A stretch of 64,000 nucleotides of DNA from Phylloscopus collybita (lineage: Eukaryota > Chordata > Aves > Passeriformes > Phylloscopidae). The notes under the pieces are model-generated. The model did no database searches. It had not been told where the DNA came from and worked only from the letters and a program-made list of their open reading frames with translations. The stretch spans positions 27,951,501 to 28,015,500 of the forward strand of contig JAJNNQ010000009.1 in assembly GCA_027886175.1 (NCBI GenBank). Direction: 5' to 3'. Position 1 is the first letter of the stretch. Each line of letters starts with the position of its first letter. Shown in pieces: positions 36,528-47,900 of the stretch. The translations under genes were made by a program, and so were the position numbers.

Positions 36528-36624
36528 ACTGGTCTAGTGGAAGGTGTCCCTGTCCACAGCAGGGGGGTTGGAACTAGATTATCTTTAAGGTTCCTTTCAA
36601 CCGAAACCATTCTATGATTCTATG
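36528..36624 (+). mobile_element. CR1 LINE 3' tail, sense
   Basis: The segment reads GTCTAGTGGAAGGTGTCCCT, then GTTGGAACTAGATTATC, then ACCATTCTATGATTCTATG. It ends with two exact ATTCTATG octamers at 36609-36624, the CR1 hallmark. About 97 bp remain. Confidence 0.93.
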
Positions 36625-37306
36625 ACAGGAAGCAAAGAAAAGCACAGCACAGCATATGGGATGCTCAGCAGTCACTTCAAAAGCACATCCCCATCGGCAG
36701 TAGAACTTTTACTGTAGGCACACATTCTGAAGGCTCTAAAAACTTCCTTTGATCCTCGATTAAAAACCTACTTCAAAACAAAAACCCATTAAAGTCCTTC
36801 AAAGAGTCATTCTGCTCAAGTTAACCAGATAGCTGTATCCATATGCTTTAGGCAAAGCTACTACTTTAAAGCAAATGCATCAAACTTCAGGAGTTCTTCA
36901 TTCCGTGTCTATGCAAACTTTCCCTAGAGGCCACAGTAAGAATTCATTCTGATTTCACTATGACTATCTTAAAGCCAAAGACAACTGAAGTTAAAACAAG
37001 TCACCATCATCTAATGCATAATGGTATGAAAGTACCAATGGGATTAGGATGCCTGAGAAATAAATTGCAATCACCCCTCTTCCAGCTCAGGACAGTAAGA
37101 ATTAAATGACTGGAAACCCATGAACATAATTCTGCTCTGAATGTGAAATCAGCCAGGGAGCAGTGAGTCAGATCCCTCTATATCAGCATGTAGAAAAGAA
37201 CTATCATGCCTAACAAAACAGAGCTGAACTAAATAAATACATTCCAGGAAAAATTTTACAACAAAACCACCAGTCTGTTGTTATGTAAGAAAACATTTCT
37301 TAGGCC

Positions 37307-37312
37307 TTTATT
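37307..37312 (-). terminator. Candidate CNOT7 polyadenylation signal
   Basis: AATAAA on the minus strand (TTTATT on plus) is followed 30 to 50 nt downstream by a GT-rich stretch (GACTGGTGGTTTTGTTGT). It would give a 3' UTR of about 1.5 kb. Another AATAAA at 37713-37718 is an alternative. Neither is proven. Confidence 0.4.
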
Positions 37313-37491
37313 TACAAAAGCTTTAAAAACAAATACCCTCTGTTATGCAAATTACTTGTTTAAAAAGGACCGCCCAGTTACATCATCATAATTCAATGAG
37401 AAAGGTGTTTGATTTTTTGCTTTTCAGTACAAGATAAAACAGAGTAATCGGTGAACATTTGGAGATTTTTCTGCCATTGATTTCCGTGTCA

Positions 37492-37526
37492 AACACACGT
37501 ACGCGCGCACACGCACAGACACACAA
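37492..37526 (+). repeat. AC/CG-rich simple repeat
   Basis: This is an imperfect (AC)n tract interrupted by CGTACGCGCG. Read on the minus strand, inside the probable CNOT7 3' UTR, it is a GU/GC-rich stretch. Confidence 0.8.
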
Positions 37527-38854
37527 TGTCACGCATTCCATCATTCCAGGCTAGTATTTAGCTATTCAATACCAAAAATCCTTCCTGCACAACTGCTCTG
37601 TATACATGCTATGCAGAGTTAAGAACATACTTTAAGGTCCTTGAAAACAATATATCTAAAATATATTGTAAGATATACTCAAAAATAAACTAGCATTACA
37701 CTCCTCAGGTAACTTTATTAGCTGGAAGTTATTTATATTTTGTTGTATTACAACAAATATCTGTAACATCTGTCTTTGTAACAACTACAAAAAAGCATGA
37801 TTTAATTGTCCTTCTAATTCAATAATTCAATTAAATAGTATTTTTTCAGATCTTTGGGGTTTATCTTCAACTAAACTGACTTACAAAAATCATGAAATCA
37901 AGTACATAATAAATATGACTTCATAAAAAATATGAGGTGTACATTGCTAAGATAAAAGCCACAAGGTTAATCAAGGGAAATGTGCCATTACAAGACTCCT
38001 CCTTTTCCATTATCCTTCAACTCTCAGCTTAATGGCAAAAAGGCTAAAGTCATAGCTGTTCTTTTCCTGAAGTGTGTAAAGCTGTTTTTTCAAGCCTCTC
38101 TTCCCCATCACAGAGCGGTTTTAAAGCAGCAGGCCAACCAGCAGTTGACATGTGCAGGATATGTTGGAAGATGACCAAACACTAGTAAAGTAAGAGCAAT
38201 TACTATGATTTCAGTAGTTTGTTTTGCTTGAACAAACAGAGATTATGCAGCAAATAAGTCCCATTGTGTGGGCTGAGATACCAAGGAGATACAGCCTGAA
38301 GCTGCTGAACTTGGCAGATGATTGTTTTCTAGCTGAGGGCAAAAGAAAAAACCAAAACAAACTTCAAATAAAACAGAGGATCTGAGTCAGAGTCGCTCTC
38401 TAAAGTGCAAATTTGATGGTCCACAATCTTGAATAGCTAAAACGCCTGCATACTGGAAAGAACAGACATGAAGGGGGGGGAAGTTAGTTATAATCAGCGC
38501 CAATTAATTTAGAGAAGGGAAGGGAAAGACAAAAACTGGAAGAACGATGTAGGCAAGTTTACCAGAATATTCACTATCATTCAACTTTCCCCTTCTCTCT
38601 GCCACACTGATCCTATACATGCTTCTTTACAAATGGGCTTGTTAAGAGGCCAAAATGTAACCCAGAAAATTTTACGTATCAATATTAAGATCAAAATCTG
38701 TGATAGGAACAGTCAAGTTTAGTACATAGAAAGGCAGAAAAGAAAGTGTGCTGAGAAAGGGGGGAAAAAAGCCTTAATTGTCCAAGGGGTTCAACCAGAG
38801 ATAAAACCTATATACAAGCATGTGGAGGTCAAAAAGACGGCCTTTCATTTCATG

Positions 38855-38983
38855 TCATGACTGTTTGTTGGCTTCTTCTTCATAAGCGTTTCCTGTGCCA
38901 TTTTGTACATAAGATGACCCCGAACCAAGACCGTATAAGTGGCCACAATATTTGGCATCATCAATGTGATCTTCAAAGAACAT
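38855..38983 (-). CDS. CNOT7: CNOT7 last coding exon and stop codon
   Basis: The acceptor is CTTTTTAG. The exon encodes [20 protein letters not shown], then [20 protein letters not shown], then QS and TGA at 38857-38855. The exon starts with Met244 at phase 0. Downstream 3' UTR runs toward lower coordinates. Confidence 0.98.
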   Translation of the reverse strand: MFFEDHIDDAKYCGHLYGLGSGSSYVQNGTGNAYEEEANKQS

Positions 38984-41900
38984 CTAAAAAGTTAAAAGGG
39001 AGACATGAATTATTGCAAAAGAAAAGGTTCAGTTTCAATAGAACTGTAGAGAGGCTTTAAAGTTACTTTATTTTAAAATAAGATATCAAATCCCAAGGTG
39101 CAAAAGATGCTATAATTAGTATAATAAAACACTTCATATCAACACATTATCACAATGTGCTACATGACACTATTATTTAAATCTGTCAGAAATACAATCA
39201 GTCTTCCTGTGCACCTCTCCCAATTAAATGGCCAAATGCAATGTTTTCACAATTTTGTATTATTAGTCATCACTCACATATCTGCAAGAGCAACAAAGAT
39301 ATTTCTCCATATGATTTCTGTAATGCTTCTTACAACAGGCATATGCTTAACATCCATCATCAGTGCTTGTTCCCTTACCTCTCCTCAGTGTGGAGTTTTC
39401 ACCACACTGTGTCTTGGAATAGAGATGTCCTGATTTATATTATATAGGTTTGGGCATGGGGAGGATGAGCACAAAACCCACTTGTCCTGGGGTGACTTTA
39501 TGATGTTTGTATCCCCAGTGTCTGTTCTGTTTATGCTGGATATTATGTTCTGCACATTTAAGACTGGTTCCAAGAGCAAAGGGGGAGAGAAGAAGCGTGG
39601 AGTTTGTTTGCAGAAACTGTACTTGCTCCCCTGCAGTCTTTTCAGCACAGTGTTGTGTGCAGCATGGACACGCTGGAGAGAGCTCTCCTTTGCTTTTAGT
39701 TAAGTTTTTTTTTTTAGCTAGCTGAGGCAGAGAAGTTCCCCAGACTGTAGTTTTCTTTTTTCTTGGAACTGTTCAAGCCTGCTCTGGAGTGAAAACCCAG
39801 AGCCACACCGGGAGCTCACACCTGTGGCCCACCAGGACCTGGGCCTCAGCATTTTCCAGTGCAAGGAGGACTGATGAGAGACTGAGCAGGCCAAGCTACA
39901 CCCCACAAAAGGACTTTCTGAATTTGCCATCTCTTCAGAACAATGAGAGGTTTTATTGTTTACTATTATTCTTTTTTTATGCTTGTGAATACTTTGCTTG
40001 TTAAATAAACAGTTTTTTTCCAGTTTTCTCCAAGGAAATCCTTTCTCAAACCAATTGGGGGAGGGGCCACTTGAATTTTCTTTCCTAGAGGAAAAAACCC
40101 CATTTGGAGGTTTCCTCCCAAAATCTGCCCTAAACCAGGACACCATTATAAAGTTTAGGGAAATGCAGGAAGATGCATTTTCAGCTCCTCACAGAGGGAG
40201 ACTTCATTTAATGAGGAACAGCAAAATTTTGTACCAAGAATGCAGTGTGTAGTGCGTAAATTACACACTACAAGTCTAAATTGCAAATGGAACCCTTCAG
40301 TGGAAGGCAAAAATAAACCCTATGATATTCTGATACTCTGCCTTTCAGACTTGGGTTTTCAAGCACAAAATCACAAATTATCTTGCAAAAATAAGAAGAC
40401 ACACGTATACACGAACATTTTTCACCCTAAAACCTTCACAGCAATCCTGTACACTCCAGTGGTTCAGATTCTGAGTCATCATCAATATTAGAAATCTAAG
40501 GCAGAAGTATGCAGGAACAGAATGGATGCAATACACAACCTAAGCATGGAGGCCTGTATACCACACAGCTCAAAACATCTCCCTTCAAGCTTGGCTTTTA
40601 GCAGCACAGTCAGGATGGAAAGTTCTCTACTGCAGGAATCAGAGACTTCAATTAAAAGTTTTACAGCCCCCAACAGTTCTTAATGAAATAAAACAGGTAG
40701 GAAAAGCCCCAAATAACATCTTTACTCTTGTAATTTCATTATTTAAGTATTCCTGATGGAAAGAAAAGGATCAGTAACTTTTTTGGCTGGCACTCCAAGA
40801 CTCAGCAAGCAAGCTGAATCTCCTTCATAGCAATTAGTAACAAAATTCTGTGCCTCAAAAAGCACTTTAAAGTCAAGTCTTTTTACTCAGAATAACATTT
40901 TTAAACACTGACCTCTGCTGAACAGCTTTAAAAATCTACATTAAATGTACTTCTCTCTGCTTACTACTGTGTTCTTAGTTAGAAATGCTGTATTTGCAAA
41001 GAGTATTTATAACTACTGGGGAAAAAAAGTGCTATCACTCCATGTGTGTTGGCTTAATTAAGCAAGTGTGTTGCACTAAAAAACCCTCAGAGATTTCTGC
41101 TTCTGGTAAAAGCTTTAGTAAATAAATTCAACCAGCAAGTTTGCCACCTAACACAAACTGCAGCTCATTAAAGAAACTATCATGGGTTTAAACCTTTGCT
41201 CTAGAAAATTAACTTGAAAGCCTGTATCTTCAGCATGATTATCATATGCTTCCCTTTCTTTGCTTTGGATTTTGCTTCAAATTCAAGAGTAGAAGTTTAA
41301 TAATACTGGGCAGACAGCAGGTAGCCGCTCTGGACTCAAATCATACCAGAACCTATGGTTTATGTATTGCCAAACGTAATCCTTTTTATTGCACCTGTTG
41401 CCCATGACCTGCTTGACAACTGCACAGTTCCATCAGAGGCAGAACAGAGTGCTAGGATGAGCTTAAAGCATCATTCTTTATTGCTCAGTTGCTGTGTCAC
41501 TAATATTTGTCACAATCTCATGTCCATTTTCTCCTTCATACAAGAGGCTGGACTCCAGAAGGCAGACTTCAGCATATAGTACTTAACATGATTAAATGAT
41601 GAGGTTTGATATTGCCATCTGTTTTGACATGGTAAATGACACTGAATTGCTGGAAGAATGCCATGTTCTGATGCACTGGCATTTGTTCAGTGCAACTGCT
41701 TTCCAGAAGAGGCCTGTTCAACATTTGATTGTTCTGCTAATGCAAAATATCCTAATATTTTCCTGTTTTATTTCCTGTTGTATGCAGACAAGTAGCGAGG
41801 AAATGTGAAACTTGTAAGACTTGACTGTTCTTGCTATAAACCCTGAATTAACTGACCTTTAGAACCTTAGTTAAACTGTGCTTCACTCAATGGCAAGGAT

Positions 41901-44900
41901 AAAGAAATGCATGGAATTTCTCCAAAGGACCCTGGAAGTCATTATTTAATATAGCTCTAGCCTGAAAGTTTAGCTAGAAGTGGTTCATACACACTCTTTC
42001 CCCACCTTTCAGCCTGCCACAAGCAGCAGTACACACCAGCTGGATATTACACTGAGCAAAAGCTCTAAAAAAAAAAATTTAAAAAAAAAAAAAAATTGGC
42101 TTGAGTACCATTGCCCAGAAAGGCGCCTGGCTTCAGCAGTTTATAACTCACTGCAGCAGCCACCTAAAAAAGGGAACCCTGCAAAACAGATGAGGAAAAA
42201 CCACCCCAAAACAAAACTTCACAAAAAATCCGAAAGTCAGGCCTAGGCTGGATTGGGAACAAATACTCACAGCAGCAAAGCAAGGAATCAGTAAGGCTGG
42301 TTCACACTTTCTCAGGGAAAAATACAGGTGTTCTCATTTCTGTCAAGAAAGGATTGACCCCTGAAACCCTTCAGAAACTTCTTTAAGACTTATCAGAATC
42401 AGCAATTCCATGTGACTATCACAGCACGTTACTATAATGGAAATAAATACAGTATGTCCACCTACTTCTCTCATTTTGAAAAAGGCCATTCCTGTGAGTA
42501 ACGAATCGGATCCTGCCTGATGCTGTGGTCCTATCCTTTCCAGCTCTAACTGCTCAGCCACTTCTTGTAATCCACCCTGAAAAACAAAACACTTTTTTTA
42601 AATGCTGGAAAAAGTTAACTTAGAACATGGAACAGCTATATTTGGGAAAATCTGTTACACAGGCGATACAACCTCAGGCTTATTTTAATATCTGCACAGT
42701 AGCTGAAACAGTCATTATACTAGATAAATGCATACCAGGAGAATCAAACTGTCTGTACCAAACAGTATTAATAGCCTCTGTCAGTACGGACTAAATAAAG
42801 CAGTATCTGCAACCAACAAAACTAAGTAATCCTAATGTTCCAGCTTCTCCAGATGCCATTACTTAACAATTCCTTCAAGATAACTGTTGATACAATGCTT
42901 TAAAAGGACAGACTACAAGGCTGTAGAGAACACACCAAAGCTGCAAATCTATCTTCTCTAAAAGGTAAAACTCCTACAGTTTTAAGGAAATCTTTTTCTC
43001 AATAAGCTTATGTGAAAAATTATCCCCTTAACTGCAAAATTACTAAATAAATATAATTTTAGAGTCCTCTCCAAAACAGTAATAGCTTCTACATGTGAAA
43101 GCAAAGCTGCCAAAATTTGGTTTGGTTTTACACAGATAACACTGATCAGCTGAAGGACAGACATGTAATACTGTAACCGCAGCCTTTTAACGCTGTGAGC
43201 ACATGACTGTACAAAGACTCTTTTTTAAATTCGTTAAGCTATAAAGCTACTGGCAAGACTGACGCACATGCACATTCTTAAAGATCTAAAAAGATTAAAA
43301 AGAAAAAAAAAAAGTATCTTTAATGCTGCTATAAGCATTGAAAGGCAAAAACGTTGCACAGAGGCAATGCTTTTAAATAAAGAATGCCTAGAGTTCACCT
43401 TTTCATGCACTCTTAACCTGTTTCACGTACAAGAAGTGAAGCAGTAAGAGGCAAAAGCATAACAGTTAAAATTAAAACTCATGGAGCTATAAAGGAGTCC
43501 AAACTGAAAAATCAGATCAAACATTATGAAAATTCCTTTGAATCTTATGGCAATATGTTTGTGTCCAGGTTTTTGTTTAAAAAGATGGAAGTTTCAATAA
43601 TACAATTCCCAAATAACGCCTACAAACCAACATGAAAACCTGGTACTGCTATTGCTAGTTTTAATCTCTCCTGAGCATCAGAAAAACACCTAACAATACC
43701 TGATCCCTCCCTCCACCACACTACCCTGACCCAGAAGTGAGCCCTTCCCCCATGCCCAAAAAATGGTGTGAGGTGTCAAAGAATAACCTCCATGTCCTAG
43801 CCATGCCACATCCTGGCTACTGCAAAAATTTACCTGGTCCTGGCTGGAACCAGGACATTATCCATTTCTTATTCTATACTATCTATGTCATGTCCAAATC
43901 TTATAACTTGCAACTATATACGTATATTCACACACACAGGCACAGGTATAATTTCTTTAGTCAATGGCCTTCCCTCTGAGATGTCTGTTAATTTAGTCCA
44001 CTACTGTGGGTTTTATTTATCCAAATGTCTTCCAGGGCAGGAGAGCTGCTGTGCTGTCAGCTCTACAATTGCAATCTACATCAGGAGCTCATGAGTGGTA
44101 TGTGTGGACCACTCCACACTCACTGGCCACAGCAGTTATGGCATACAGTGGCACTGGCATTCAGCAACTAATATTATACAATTCAACATTACAAACTGTT
44201 CTTACCCAAAAATCAAATCCCCTTGAAGTCCACATCATCATGTTCCCCCATCCCTCTGTGGGGAATGTGTAACCAGGTCCTTTAGTAAAAACAGTCTCAC
44301 AGATGAGTTTGCCTTTGCTTGAAGCAGGACTAATCCAAACTAACGTGTTAACAATCCCTAACATGTTGCTCGTATGCACTACTGGGATTTATCCCCTTCT
44401 ATGGTATGTGGAGGTTTGACTGAGCAAGGCCAGCTCAGTTGGTAGAACCTCGGGTTTTAACTGAGCAGGTGGCCTCTGCCTAATATAGAAGGTTAGAGGG
44501 TTCCACCAGCCATTGCTTTCAATGTTTTTAACAGTCCACTGTACCATCTAATGTTCCCAGAGGCTGGTGCCTGATAGGGAATATGATACACCCATTTCAT
44601 ACCATGCTCTCAGGCCCAGGTGTCTTCCTCCACATGACATCAATGGCATGATGTGTGGATGGGACTTCCCCTTCAAACATTCCAGACCAGCACTGGTAGT
44701 TGGGGTGTCAAAAGGAGCTGTGCTTTGGTGCCAATCACTTCCAAGGCAGCTCAAAGCCCTCTATAAATGCCAGAATCTCTTCTTCAAATGAGGCTTAGCA
44801 AGCCTCAGATCCTTTGTACCCCCAACTCCAGAACCCAGAGGCTACCCTCAAGTCTCTCCAGGTACCTTCTGACAGAGGCTCCAAGAAGTCCATTCTCCCC

Positions 44901-47900
44901 AGCTGCAGTGTAGAGCACATACTTCACACCTTGTCTAGTGTGAAACATCAGACTGGCCCAAGGGCTACTGGATGAACAATCTCCCACTTAATTTGTTCAA
45001 AAGCTTGTTGTTGTTCAGAACCCCACTTTAAATCATTTTTCTCCTGGGTCACTTGATATAGAGGACTTATAATTTGACTGTAATCTGAAATATGCATCCT
45101 CCAAAAACCCACAGCACCTAGGAAAGCCTGTGTTCCTTTCTTGCTGGTTGGTGGGAATCTAGCTGCTATGTTGTTGACCACATAAACTAGAATCTAACAT
45201 CCATCTCACCATTTTCCTCCTAAAAACTAAATTTCCTGGGCAGATCCCTTGACCTGCTTTCCTTTATGGCAAAACTGGCCTTCAGGACAATCTCAATTAT
45301 TTTCTCTCCTTTCTCAAAAACCTCTTTTGCAGTGTTCCCCCATACAATGTACTGAAAATCTTCTGGAGCCTCGCCCTTTTCCAGTGCAGTCTGGATTGGT
45401 CCAAGGCAAATCAAGGGGCTTTTGTTTCCACTCCTGGGGCAGTCGGTCCCAGGTGTACTGGATGCTCCTCCAGGTGAAGGCAAACTGTGGCCTGTACTCT
45501 TCTGCCAAAGGAATGGAAAAAAATGCATTAGCAGTATCAATAGTGGTACCACTTTGCTGCCTTGGACTCCAGTTCATACTGAAGTTCTAGCATATCCAGT
45601 ATAGTGGCACAAAGTGGTGGTGTGACGTCACTCAGGCCATGACAGTCCACTGTCAATAGGTCATATAGGATTGTTAAAGGGTGAGCGGGTCTTGCTGACC
45701 ACTCCCTGGCTCTCCAGTTCAGGAATCATCTCGTGGACGGAGGTCATGGAGTACCCGGTCGGTGCGGTATTGTCAACAGTGCACTGTTGTGGTAGAGATT
45801 GGTACTTGTTATTCTTTGACCCTCAGCAGTCCCAAGGCAGAAGGGTCCTCTAAGAAACGAGGCAAGTTATTCAGCTGTCTAATTTCCTTTGTCTCCACAG
45901 CAGCTATCCCAAAAGCCAAAAATGCCTTTTTGGGTCCTGAGGTAATCTATGCCAAGGATACACAGAGCCTCTGTGTATCTCAATAGCAGAGACTCTGGTC
46001 CATACTGGAGGGGCATGGGACATCTCTCCAGTTTGCTCAAGTCTTTTGAATCTGCCTGCAGTCTTGGACAGTCCTTCCACAACCGAGGAGCAGGCTGATA
46101 AGGAGGAAAAGAGATGATCTTCATATTACTGGAGTCTGTCACCTGAAGGACTGTTTTTTCTCCTTCTTTCATTGACATCAATGCCAATGAGTTGGTGAAT
46201 GACAATGGTATGCTCCATACAAACTTCTGCCACGTGGATTGTGTACAATGGAATCTTATCTGCATCTACATGGGACTTCTTGGTATTTGAATCCTTACCG
46301 ATCACCTCCAGCACAACTAATTCTGTCAGGTATTGGACATCTTTCTCCGTGGCATTGCATCTGCTTGGACACACCACTAGATGATCCATGAGAGAATACC
46401 TTTCTCTCACACTTGACAGGAATCGCCTCCAGAGGCTGAATTTCTGTCCTCTTCACAAATCCCCACTAGGACAAGGATGCCAGTTGCTTGGCTTCACTAC
46501 CATCTAGTTTCATATTGTGGGCCATGATATTCTAGCATCAGAGCAGTGAGCTCATCTGAGAGCTCTGTTGCTCATGACTGACAACTGAAATCTTTTCAGT
46601 TAGCTCACCCAGGGATAGGAATTGGGTAATTATCTCTGGCCCTGCCTCTTCCTCCTGCTGTGAGAGCTCTACTTCCTCTTTATCCTTTATTATGCAAACT
46701 GATTTGGTCCTGGATTTCTTCTTCTCTGTAGGTGTGACTGTTACTGGCCTGAGTTATTCCAGTTCAGCTGCAGTTTGAGTGGTCACAGCACCTGCTGATC
46801 TGCTTTCCTCCTCTTCCTCTAAGGGTTCTGTCTAGCATTGGACTGTATCTACAAAGAGTAACACACCTAGCACACTTCAGTAAGTTGATTCTTTATGAAG
46901 TTGCCACAGCATTCTTCTTGAAAATATTCTGTCAATTTATCAAGGTCCTGTTGATACTCTCAAAACACTGGAGGAGAGAATTTTCAAAAAAAATGGCCCA
47001 TTTTTTCCCCACATTCCATGCTACTCAAGACTATCCTCCCTTGGACAAATCTCTGGTTAACTTCTTAGAAATCTCTGTCCTGATTCTAGACACACACACA
47101 GACTGTAGTGACTCTAAACATGGTGTAGACCACGCTGAGGAAACATAGCCAACGTAGGAGCAAGAACATGTTTTCCTTAACATCCAAAGGAAATTCAAAA
47201 TTATTAGAAGCTATTCTAACAGGCCTGAAGGAGAAAAAGGTAGCAAAAAGCTGGGGAAAGCCATCCTCCCCATTCTCCCCACAGACTAGGCATGATTAGC
47301 AATGGACTGCCAGAGGTAGTGCCCAAGGTAAGGGTAGGAGAGCAGCACTGAATACCCCAAATGATCCTCACTGCCCTTGATATTATGATGTCATAAACAT
47401 GACTCCAGTTCATACAAGCAATAAAGCAATCCTGATCTGAAAAAGAGCACCCTGATGGGCACATGGTACATACATAGAAACATATACAGGGTTAGGTACC
47501 ACACTCACACAAATAGACCAAGCAACATTGTGACCATTGGCTCTGAATCTAATAGGGCACATGCTTTGATGAAATTTGTTTCTGACCTACTCTGATCAGA
47601 TCTCAACCCTCCATGCCCTACACTGAGTGCCAAGTAAGGCTGCCATGGTTTAGGAATGGTATTCTCCAATTTAGTGTTTCCACTTAAACCACTCCAAACT
47701 ACACTGCTGCTCACTCACTCCCCCCTCTCCTGTGGCAAGACTGGAGAGAAAAACTGGAAACACAAAAAGTGAAGATCATGGGTTGAGATATGAACCACTT
47801 GCTGGAAAATAGCAGTAAGATAAGAAAACAAACAAATAGCAACAATACTAATGAAAGAGTGTGCAAGAAAAGAAACATTATTGCTCACTCACAGAAACAC

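Larger units (their letters stand above)
32741..37290. other. Region between the convergent ends of ZDHHC2 and CNOT7
   Basis: No coding sequence was recognised on either strand. It holds a T run at 34082-34104 and a CR1 3' end at 36528-36624. Parts of it could be longer alternative 3' UTRs of either gene. Confidence 0.6.
37290..38854 (-). other. CNOT7: Probable CNOT7 3' UTR
   Basis: This stretch follows the TGA codon and has no other gene. It is AT-rich, contains an AC/CG repeat at 37492-37526, and ends near the candidate AATAAA at 37307-37312. The end is inferred. Confidence 0.5.

Noticed and set aside
47640..47674. Primer-binding site next to the proviral 5' LTR
   Set aside because: The sequence just inside the LTR on the minus strand does not match the 3' end of any tRNA well enough for me to name one.
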